Below, piece by piece: positions 1-6,248 of a DNA stretch of 44,089 bases. Within the stretch, counting starts at the first letter, position 1, and every line of letters begins with the position of its first letter. The notes under the pieces were generated by a model. The model made no database searches, was not told the DNA's origin, and saw only the letters and a list, made by a program, of their open reading frames with translations. Source of the stretch: Parafrigoribacterium mesophilum (lineage in GTDB: Bacteria; Actinomycetota; Actinomycetes; Actinomycetales; Microbacteriaceae); assembly GCF_039652555.1 (NCBI RefSeq), contig NZ_JBDJAF010000008.1:1-44089 (forward strand). Reading direction: 5' to 3'. The position numbers and the translations under genes were made by a program.

Positions 1-95
1 GCACCAACCCACGTCCGGCGCAACGACTTCACGTCGTCCTCCAGAAACTGCAACGGCTGCTCCATAACCCCAACAATCCCACCAGCCACCGACAT
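1..95 (-). CDS. N-terminal fragment of an unidentified protein, running off the left edge
   Basis: An open frame starts at ATG 95-93 on the minus strand and continues past base 1. It reads MSVAGGIVGVMEQPLQFLED then DVKSLRRTWVG. A second in-frame ATG at 65-63 (MEQPLQFLEDD) is an equally possible start. The amphipathic helix-like start, with LEDD and LRRTWVG, resembles some DUF222/13E12-type N-termini, but 31 residues are too few to identify a family. Upstream sequence is G-rich on this strand with no clear Shine-Dalgarno. Codon use looks coding. Confidence in function is low. Confidence 0.35.
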   Translation of the reverse strand, partial: MSVAGGIVGVMEQPLQFLEDDVKSLRRTWVG

Positions 96-303
96 CCCAA
101 CCCCCAAAAACCAGCAAAACCACCCCCCTACCAACCCAGCTACAACACCGTTACCAAACCGTTATATTTGCGGCAAAGCGGGCGCGATCGGGCGTTGGTA
201 CGAGAGCGGTTCCGGCCGTGGAAGCGTGGCCGTGACCTGGACCGCAGGGCCCTTGAATCACCCTGCCCCGCCTGTACTCTGAGCGGGTCGATGGCTGCCG
301 CCG

Positions 304-310
304 AGGAGGT
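304..310 (+). promoter_or_regulatory. Strong Shine-Dalgarno deciding the start of the 65-aa membrane protein
   Basis: AGGAGGT lies four bases before ATG 315. This supports the short start over the upstream in-frame ATG at 168, which has no ribosome binding site and would add an Arg-rich segment unlike a membrane protein. Confidence 0.7.
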
Positions 311-314
311 ACGC

Positions 315-512
315 ATGGCCGGAAGCAACCGCAGAATCGTGGAACGGGCCGGGCCCTGGGGCTTCGTATTCCTTTTGGCGTATGTGGGAGCCGCCATCTA
401 CTTCGTGTCCGAATCCGACGGCAGTTTTAGGCACGTGATCCTAGGACTGCTGCGGGCCCTGGTCTGGCCCGTCTACGTCGTCTATCACGTGCTGACGCTC
501 ATCGGCGCTTAG
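315..512 (+). CDS. Small two-helix membrane protein, function unknown
   Basis: The 65-residue product begins MAGSNRRIVERAGPWGFVF. A basic N-terminus of about 11 residues is followed by a hydrophobic segment at about 13-32, a short polar loop (SESDGSFRH) and a second hydrophobic segment at about 41-64 ending VVYHVLTLIGA. The positive-inside rule places the N-terminus in the cytoplasm, with a short outside loop, i.e. a helical hairpin. The start is chosen because of the AGGAGGT at 304-310. It is followed by the convergent flavin reductase fusion gene, with about 20 bases between the two stops. I do not recognise a family. Confidence 0.75.
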   Translation: MAGSNRRIVERAGPWGFVFLLAYVGAAIYFVSESDGSFRHVILGLLRALVWPVYVVYHVLTLIGA

Positions 513-532
513 CGCATCCGTGCTGACACGCG

Positions 533-1594
533 TCACGCCCGCTTGCTCAGATGCACCACTCCAGCGGGCACGGGAACATTGTCCAGCACGAAGCCCGCGC
601 GCTGGTAAATGTCGATATTGCGAAGGCTCCGAGCCCCGGTGTACAGCGTGATCTGCTGCACTGGCGTCGGAACCTGCTGCTCCGCGTAGTGCAGGAGCCA
701 GCGCCCGATGCCGTGGCCTGCGTAGTCTGGGGCGACCATCAGGCGCCCGATCTCCCACTCGTCCCCCTGCGTGCGAGCCCGCACCGCACCGACGAGACGC
801 CCGCCGTCCCGCAGGCACCACACCGACCACTCCTCGATCCAGGCGACGACGTCCGCGAAATCTTCCTGGAGCGCCGGAATCTCCATGGTCTCGTTCGAGA
901 ACGCTTCCTGCATCCAGCAGCAGCGTTGCAGCACCAGCAGCTCTGCCGCATCCGAACCGTCGGCGCGGTGCAGATCGATACCCGCCAACGGCAGCGAATC
1001 GGTAGGAACGGATGTTCTGCGCATCGGGCGCAGGGTCGTCGCGAGGCGGGTGATCTCCTCCAGCACGCCGAGTGCCCTGGCGTCGCGCACCGGGTTCGGG
1101 CGCATGGCTCCATCCCGCGTCTCATCGGTGATGCGCAGCGCGACCGTGGCGCCACACGGGACCATCCGCAGCGTGGTGGCGACCTGCTTGCTCATCTGCA
1201 CACCGCGGGTGCCTGCGGACGTGTTGCCGTAGGAAACGAAGGCGATGGGTTTCCACGCCCACTCGCGGTGCAGGTAGTCGAAGGCGTTCTTGAGCGTCGC
1301 CGGCATCCCGTAGTTGTACTCGGGGGTGACCACGATCACCGCATCGACGGCATCAACCCGCCGGGACCAGGCCCGGGTGTGCTCGTGCTGGTAGTGGCCG
1401 GCGGACGGGTGCTCCGGCTCGTCGAGGAAGGGTAGCTGGAGCTCCGCGAGGTCGACGAGATCGTAGGTAACCCCGAGTTGCTGAGCTCGTTCGCCTGTGG
1501 TCTGGAGGAACCACTCAGTGATTGCTGCGCCGATGCGGCTGGGCCGGGTGCTGGCGCCAATGACGAGGACGCGCACTGGATTTATCTGTGACAT
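533..1594 (-). CDS. NADPH-dependent FMN reductase fused to a GNAT acetyltransferase
   Basis: The 353-residue protein has two domains. Residues 6-190 are a flavodoxin-like NADPH-dependent FMN reductase/quinone reductase: VLVIGASTRPSR is the FMN-phosphate loop and PEYNYGMPATLKNAFDYL (91-108) is the hallmark PEYN loop. Residues about 208-353 are a GNAT fold with acetyl-CoA loop VAPDYAGHGIGRWLL (288-301) and the C-terminal IYQRAGF strand. Each half has roughly the usual length of its stand-alone family, so both could be active. The gene is divergent from a MarR regulator, with only about 50 bp between likely starts, a classic arrangement for quinone or electrophile-responsive reductases. ATG 1594 has no obvious Shine-Dalgarno and lies inside a half-copy of the operator; a start slightly downstream (GTG 1576, residue 7) is possible. 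Acetyl acceptor unknown. Confidence 0.9.
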   Translation of the reverse strand: MSQINPVRVLVIGASTRPSRIGAAITEWFLQTTGERAQQLGVTYDLVDLAELQLPFLDEPEHPSAGHYQHEHTRAWSRRVDAVDAVIVVTPEYNYGMPATLKNAFDYLHREWAWKPIAFVSYGNTSAGTRGVQMSKQVATTLRMVPCGATVALRITDETRDGAMRPNPVRDARALGVLEEITRLATTLRPMRRTSVPTDSLPLAGIDLHRADGSDAAELLVLQRCCWMQEAFSNETMEIPALQEDFADVVAWIEEWSVWCLRDGGRLVGAVRARTQGDEWEIGRLMVAPDYAGHGIGRWLLHYAEQQVPTPVQQITLYTGARSLRNIDIYQRAGFVLDNVPVPAGVVHLSKRA

Positions 1595-1627
1595 GTAAAC
1601 GAAGCTTAGACTATCGATTACATGTAA
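1589..1627. promoter_or_regulatory. Probable MarR operator between the divergent genes
   Basis: TTACATGTAA at 1618-1627 is a perfect 10-bp palindrome, and a related half-copy GACATGTAAAC lies at 1590-1600, overlapping the reductase start codon. The region between is AT-rich compared with surrounding DNA. Palindromes shared by a MarR gene and its divergent target are typical binding sites. Binding by this MarR is inferred. Confidence 0.55.
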
Positions 1628-1647
1628 CCAACTGTAGGGTGTGCGGT

Positions 1648-2106
1648 GTGACGAAGACTCGGTGGCTGACGGCGGATGAGGAGCGCGCCTGGCGGGCGAT
1701 CAACCGCTTGCTCGTGGCCCTGCCCGCCCGCCTCGGCCGCGATCTCGCTGCCCAGGGGCTCTCCACGCCGGACTATGAGGTGCTCAGCACGCTCTCGGAG
1801 AAGGCGGATGGCCGGTGGCCGCTGAAGGAGATGGCCGCCAAGATGGAGTGGTCCCGAAGCCGGCTCTCGCGGCATGTGTCGCGGATGGCCGACCGCGGCC
1901 TCGTCGAGAAGCAGGCCGATGCCTCGGATGCGCGTGGTTGCCTGCTACGTCTCAGCGAGTCTGGTCGGTCGGCGCTGTCCCGGGTCGCACCGCACCATTT
2001 GCACTCGGTGCGCGCGCGGCTGATCGATCACCTTACCCCGGCGGAGTTGGCCAGCCTCGAGCGGATCTCGAACCGGATCGCCGACCTCCCGGCTGGCCTC
2101 GAGTAA
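1648..2106 (+). CDS. MarR-family transcriptional regulator
   Basis: From GTG 1648 the product is 152 residues (VTKTRWLTADEERAWRAINR...), the usual MarR length. It has the dimerisation helix at the N-terminus and a winged helix-turn-helix over the middle: LSTPDYEVLSTL, then LKEMAAKMEWSRSRLSRHVSRMADRGLVEK as the recognition helix region, and the wing DASDARGCLLRLSESGRSAL. An in-frame ATG at 1588 would prepend Cys/Arg-rich sequence encoded by the operator and the reductase start, so it is unlikely. It probably represses the divergent reductase-acetyltransferase gene and itself through the TTACATGTAA site, with release by a small aromatic or quinone ligand. That role is inferred from context. Confidence 0.9.
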   Translation: MTKTRWLTADEERAWRAINRLLVALPARLGRDLAAQGLSTPDYEVLSTLSEKADGRWPLKEMAAKMEWSRSRLSRHVSRMADRGLVEKQADASDARGCLLRLSESGRSALSRVAPHHLHSVRARLIDHLTPAELASLERISNRIADLPAGLE

Positions 2107-2300
2107 TCGCGCTGACCGCGAGGACAGCATCCTTGGGCTACCCCAGAGTCGCGGTGACGAATTCGCCGCGCGCTCAAGGTCCGGCGTGTTGGGCAGCGGA
2201 ACCGAGCGTTCCAGCACGGCCCGCGAACCGGGGCTCGATAACCGGGCGATGCCCTGGTTCGTATTCACGTCGGATCATTGACCCAGTCTGCCGCGACGTC
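2107..2300. other. Intergenic stretch without a recognisable gene
   Basis: The 194 bases between the MarR stop and the hydrolase start show no convincing coding sequence of their own; a long open frame across them only reflects low stop density in GC-rich DNA. I see no strong promoter or terminator hairpin. Confidence 0.4.
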
Positions 2301-3176
2301 ATGGCTTACGACGACGACTACTACTACGCTGTGCAGATGTCCTCCGACCTCCGGCTGCGCGACGGACGCATGCTGCGCATCCATGACAGTGGTGAGGTCG
2401 GCGACGGTTCTCCTGCCGCGTTCACCATTTTCTGGCATCACGGCTCCCCGCAGACCGGTGCGGCGCTCGAGCCGCTGCTGGATGCCGCCGCCAAACGCGG
2501 AGTCCGCCTCGTATCTTATGCGCGGCCTAGCTACGGTGGGTCCACCCGGCAACCTGGACGGAACGTCGCCTCGGCGGCATCCGACGTGGAGCAGGTTGTC
2601 GATGCGCTCGGCATCGAACGATTTGCCGTAATGGGCGCCTCGGGCGGCGGGCCGCACGCGCTCGCCTGCGCCGCTCTGCTGCCCGAGAGGGTGTCGGCGG
2701 TGGCGTGCCTGGCGAGCCTTGCCCCGTTCGGCGCCGAAGGACTCGACTACTTCGGCGGCATGATCGGCGACGGAGCGGCTTTGCGCGCTGCTGTGGCCGG
2801 CCGGCAGGCGCGGGAGACCTTCGCGCAAACGGAGGTATTTGATTCTGCAACGTTCACTGCTGCCGACTACGCCGCGCTTGATGGACGCTGGGCATCGCTT
2901 GGATCGGATGTCGCTGTCGCGTCGAGTGCTGGGCCTGACGGCTTGATCGACGACGATGTAGCCTACGTGCAACCTTGGGGATTCGATTTGGCCGACATCA
3001 GCGCGCCCGTCCTGTTCGTGCAGGGCGGCGAGGACCGGGTCGTGCCGCCCGCGCATGCCGACTGGCTGGTGCGTCATTGCTTGCGGCCGGAACTGTGGCT
3101 TCGACCGCGCGATAGTCATATCTCCGTGCTCGACGCGTGCCCCTTGGCGATGGACTGGCTGCTGGAACGTTCCTGA
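2301..3176 (+). CDS. Alpha/beta-fold hydrolase
   Basis: From ATG 2301 the product is 291 residues. It has the alpha/beta hydrolase core: oxyanion-hole strand FWHHGSP, nucleophile elbow GASGGG with Ser114, acid Asp245 in GGEDRVVPP, and catalytic His273 in RDSHISVL. There is no signal peptide, so it should act in the cytoplasm on a small ester, lactone or epoxide-like substrate that cannot be predicted. The start is uncertain: ATG 2337 (MSSDLRLRDGRML) is nearer to where most family members begin, while ATG 2301 adds an unusual Asp/Tyr-rich leader (MAYDDDYYYAVQ). Neither has a clear Shine-Dalgarno. It is convergent with the antiporter gene downstream. Confidence 0.88.
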   Translation: MAYDDDYYYAVQMSSDLRLRDGRMLRIHDSGEVGDGSPAAFTIFWHHGSPQTGAALEPLLDAAAKRGVRLVSYARPSYGGSTRQPGRNVASAASDVEQVVDALGIERFAVMGASGGGPHALACAALLPERVSAVACLASLAPFGAEGLDYFGGMIGDGAALRAAVAGRQARETFAQTEVFDSATFTAADYAALDGRWASLGSDVAVASSAGPDGLIDDDVAYVQPWGFDLADISAPVLFVQGGEDRVVPPAHADWLVRHCLRPELWLRPRDSHISVLDACPLAMDWLLERS

Positions 3177-3189
3177 GTCCCTTCGCGAG

Positions 3190-3208
3190 TCACCGACATC
3201 CACGGTGA
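3190..3208. terminator. Possible bidirectional terminator hairpin
   Basis: TCACCG (3190-3195) and CGGTGA (3203-3208) form a perfect 6-bp stem with a 7-base loop between the convergent stops of the hydrolase and the antiporter. No U-tract follows on either strand, so this is only suggestive. Confidence 0.3.
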
Positions 3209-3235
3209 GGACTGGCGAGGGGCCTGTGTGCTGCC

Positions 3236-4444
3236 CTAGGCGCTGGCTGGCGGCTGACTGACCTGCACCGCCGGCACCGATCGTGGATACCGAGCGAGCT
3301 TGGGGAACCAGGATGTGTCCGGCACCCTCGCCAACACGGACCCGGCGACCACAGTGATCAGCACGTATGCGGTGGCTAGTGGCGCCAACTGTGGCTCCAC
3401 GCCGGCGCCAACCGCGAGTCCGGCGATGACGATGGAAAACTCACCGCGTGGAGTGAGCACGAATCCGGTGCGCCAACGGCCCGGTACGCCGATTCCGGCT
3501 CGCTTGGCAGCCAGGTAACCGCTCATGACCTTGGTGCCGATCGTGAGCGCGGAAAGTATCAGGGCCGGGACGAGCACCGGCCAGATGCCGGCCGGATCGG
3601 TCACCAGACCGAAGAAGACGAAGAAGATGGCGGCGAACAGGTCCCGCAGCGGCGACAGCAGTTGGGTCGCGTTATGGGCAACGGGTCCGGAGAGCGCAAT
3701 CCCCACAAGGAAGGCGCCGACCGCGGCGGACACACTCACCTGCTCGGCCAATCCGGCCACCAGCATCGTCAGACCGAGCACACCGAGGAGCAGCGGCTCC
3801 GCGTGATCCACCGTGAACAGTCGCGACACCAGGTGGCCGAACCGAAGCGCGATCACCAGGATGACGAGCACGACGCCGACGGCGATGACAAGCGCAATGG
3901 CACCCTGCAAAAGAGCCGCCCCGATCACCAGAGCGGAAAGCACCGGCAGATAGAACGCCATCGCGAGGTCTTCGATAACCAGGATGGACAGCACCACCGG
4001 TGTCTCGCGGTTGCCAACGCGACCGAGGTCGCGAAGCAGTTTCGCGGTCACGCCCGAGGACGATACCCAGGTGATCCCCGCCATGGCCACCGCCGCGATC
4101 GGTCCCCAGCCGAGGATCAGTGCAAACGCCGCACCGGGTACGGCATTGAACAGGGCATCGAGCATTCCCGCCATTCGGGAGCGTTTGAGACTGCCGATCA
4201 ATTCTTCCGGGGAGTATTCCAGCCCCAACATGGCTAGGAGCAGGATGACGCCGATCTCCGCGCCGATCTCGAAGAAGTCCTGGCTCGCAGACATCTCGAG
4301 CGCACCGCCGGTACCAAGGACAAGCCCGGCAAGCAGATATAAGGGGATTGGTGAGATGCCGAAGCGCATGGAGAGCCGCCCGAGCAGGCTCAGGCCGAGA
4401 AGCATTCCACCGACCTCGACGAGAATCACAGTTGTCTCGTTCAT
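3236..4444 (-). CDS. khtU: Cation:proton antiporter, KhtU-like (CPA2 family)
   Basis: The 402-residue polytopic membrane protein belongs to the CPA2 monovalent cation/H+ antiporter family. Segments such as ILLLAMLGLEYSPEEL, the discontinuous-helix region ITWVSSSGVTAKLL, and VLSILVIEDLAMAFYLPVLS with the conserved (I/V)xxD motif of the ion-binding site are visible, as is LTPRGEFSIVIAGLA near the C-terminus. It lacks the long cytoplasmic RCK/TrkA-N tail of KefB/KefC. That function is supplied by the separate upstream regulator (gap 15 bp), the arrangement of Bacillus KhtT-KhtU, whose lengths match closely. Expected role: K+ (or NH4+) efflux in exchange for protons under alkaline or electrophile stress, in the cytoplasmic membrane. 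Confidence 0.9.
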   Translation of the reverse strand: MNETTVILVEVGGMLLGLSLLGRLSMRFGISPIPLYLLAGLVLGTGGALEMSASQDFFEIGAEIGVILLLAMLGLEYSPEELIGSLKRSRMAGMLDALFNAVPGAAFALILGWGPIAAVAMAGITWVSSSGVTAKLLRDLGRVGNRETPVVLSILVIEDLAMAFYLPVLSALVIGAALLQGAIALVIAVGVVLVILVIALRFGHLVSRLFTVDHAEPLLLGVLGLTMLVAGLAEQVSVSAAVGAFLVGIALSGPVAHNATQLLSPLRDLFAAIFFVFFGLVTDPAGIWPVLVPALILSALTIGTKVMSGYLAAKRAGIGVPGRWRTGFVLTPRGEFSIVIAGLAVGAGVEPQLAPLATAYVLITVVAGSVLARVPDTSWFPKLARYPRSVPAVQVSQPPASA

Positions 4445-4459
4445 AGGGTCGGCATCCGC

Positions 4460-4954
4460 TCAGCCTGTGCTGGAGGCGATGAGGTCGGCCAGCGAATCCA
4501 AACCCTGTCGTGTGCCGACCGCAACGAGCGAGTCCCCCGCCTCGATTACATCGTTCGGAGTGGGGGATGCGATGACCTGTTTGTCGCGCACGATGGCCAC
4601 GATGGATGCGCCGGTTCTGCTACGCGCTTGGGTGGCCCCGAGCGGGCGACCGGCATAGTTGGAGTCCGTCGGGACCAGCAAGTGCTCCGTGAACAGGCCG
4701 GCAGCTTCATCCGTGAGTTCGGTGAGTTTGCTGAGCATGAACGAGGCGCCCAGGATGTCGGACAGCGTCGCAGCCTCGGCGTCGCTCATCGGGATGGAGA
4801 ACGCGCACGCATCCGGGTCTTGGATATCGAAGATCGACAGCTCGCGGCTGCCGTCCCGATACGTGACAACACCGATGCGCCGGCCCCGCGCGGTCACCAG
4901 ATCGTGCCGGACTCCGATGCCTGGCAGGTCGGTTTTCTCAATGCGCACGCCCAT
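4460..4954 (-). CDS. khtT: RCK_C-containing regulatory subunit of the antiporter, KhtT-like
   Basis: The 164-residue cytoplasmic protein has an N-terminal KhtT-type domain (MGVRIEKTDLPGIGVRHDLVT..., about 1-75) and a C-terminal TrkA-C/RCK_C domain at about 80-162 (GASIVAIVRDKQVIASPTP then VIEAGDSLVAVGT). It lies immediately upstream of the antiporter gene on the same strand, so the two form an operon and the protein should gate the antiporter. In characterised firmicute homologues the RCK_C domain binds c-di-AMP; whether this one does cannot be read from the sequence. Upstream there is no clear Shine-Dalgarno but a TAGCGT hexamer (TAC/GAT-like -10) about 7 bases before ATG, so a leaderless transcript is possible. 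Confidence 0.88.
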   Translation of the reverse strand: MGVRIEKTDLPGIGVRHDLVTARGRRIGVVTYRDGSRELSIFDIQDPDACAFSIPMSDAEAATLSDILGASFMLSKLTELTDEAAGLFTEHLLVPTDSNYAGRPLGATQARSRTGASIVAIVRDKQVIASPTPNDVIEAGDSLVAVGTRQGLDSLADLIASSTG

Positions 4955-5117
4955 GCCGCAACGCTACCAGGGCGGCTTGTCCAGTGACATCCAGACTCGG
5001 CAGTTGGCCGAGAGCTGGTTCGGTCGGTCACCCCCTGGCCCCGGATCGCCCCGCAGCGTAGCGTGAATCCTCTCGCCGACATTGGTGTCGGGGCGCACTC
5101 GATGGATGGATCGGGCA

Positions 5118-6227
5118 ATGGGCTGGAAACTCTACGATCTGACGGCGCGGACCGACGGGCCGCACGCCACCTTCGGACCGGCGGCCTACCTCTTCGCCCA
5201 GTCCACCCGGCACGCGGTGTACCAGGGCTTCACGTCGGCGGGCGGGTCCACAGGCCGCCTCTACGAGCTCTACTGGACGCCGGACAACGATCAGTGGCGC
5301 ATCACCGATCTGATGGATGCCGCGGACGCGCCCGCCGCCACCGGGAATCCGACCGCTTACATCCACGCGACCACCGGCTCCCAGCACATCCTGTACATCG
5401 GCGGGTTGTTCGACGGACACGTGCACGAACTGTACTGGAGGCACGGCGATTGGAAACACCACGATCTCACTACCGCGACAGGCGCTCCTCTGGCGTTGAG
5501 CGGTCCGAAGGGTTACGAGTTCTTCGCCGAGGGTACCCAGCGCGTGGTGTACCAGGGGCAGGACCTGCACATCCATGAACTGTGGTGGCGCGATGACGGT
5601 ACCGGCTGGCATCGTGGCGACCTCACCGCCGTGACTGGCGCTCCCCTCGCCGACGGTGAACCGTTCGGTTACGTGTTTGATCAACAGGGTACCCAGCACG
5701 TGGTGTACCTCGGTAAAGACGCCCACATCCACGAGCTCTGGTGGCAGGCCGGCGCCTGGCACCACAATGACCTCACCCAGTCCGCGGGGGCGCCGCCCGC
5801 TGCCGACGACCCCACCGGATACGTGTTTCGCGGCCAACAGACCCAGCACGTCAATTTCCGGGGAGCCGATGGCCACATCCACGAGCTCTGGTGGCAAACC
5901 GGCAGCTGGCACCACGCCGACCTCAGCGGACTGACCGGCGCTCCGGCGACGTACGGCGGCACCGTCCCCTCCGGATACGCCTTTGAAGCTCAGCCCCGGC
6001 AGCCCGAGGCGACGCAACATGTGCTCTACGCGGGCGTGGACAATCACATCCACGAACTGTGGTGGAACTCCACCGGCTGGCACCACCACGACCTGACCGG
6101 GGCTCCCTATGCGCCGAGCTCGATCAGCAATCCGGACGGGTTTGTCGAGGTCGATACCGCATCACAACACGTGTACTACACCTCGGCCGATCACCACATT
6201 ATCGAGCTCGTGTGGAGGCCCGTCTGA
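5118..6227 (+). CDS. Beta-propeller protein of HIHELWW repeats, fucose-lectin-like
   Basis: From ATG 5118 the product is 369 residues and is made almost entirely of about seven tandem repeats of roughly 48-55 residues. The unit is approximately: W-x-HHDLT-xxTGAP-x-A-x5-GY-x-F-x-QxTQHVVYxGxDxHIHELWW. Aromatic and His spacing like this is typical of fungal-type fucose-specific lectin (AAL-like) propellers, where Trp/Arg/Glu residues between blades bind sugar. No signal peptide is present with this start, so either it is cytoplasmic or it leaves by another route. Alternative starts are ATG 5106 and TTG 5082. It converges on the giant extracellular protein gene, with only 21 bases between stops. 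Sugar binding is inferred from repeat pattern alone. Confidence 0.85.
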   Translation: MGWKLYDLTARTDGPHATFGPAAYLFAQSTRHAVYQGFTSAGGSTGRLYELYWTPDNDQWRITDLMDAADAPAATGNPTAYIHATTGSQHILYIGGLFDGHVHELYWRHGDWKHHDLTTATGAPLALSGPKGYEFFAEGTQRVVYQGQDLHIHELWWRDDGTGWHRGDLTAVTGAPLADGEPFGYVFDQQGTQHVVYLGKDAHIHELWWQAGAWHHNDLTQSAGAPPAADDPTGYVFRGQQTQHVNFRGADGHIHELWWQTGSWHHADLSGLTGAPATYGGTVPSGYAFEAQPRQPEATQHVLYAGVDNHIHELWWNSTGWHHHDLTGAPYAPSSISNPDGFVEVDTASQHVYYTSADHHIIELVWRPV

Positions 6228-6248
6228 CTAGCTGCCGCCTCGGATCAC

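Noticed and set aside
551..1435. Plus-strand open frame opposite the flavin reductase fusion
   Set aside because: The minus-strand product has two complete conserved domains; the plus-strand product has none.
1815..2300. N-terminal extension of the hydrolase overlapping the MarR gene
   Set aside because: The extension is an out-of-frame reading of the MarR coding sequence and is Arg/Pro-rich without homology.
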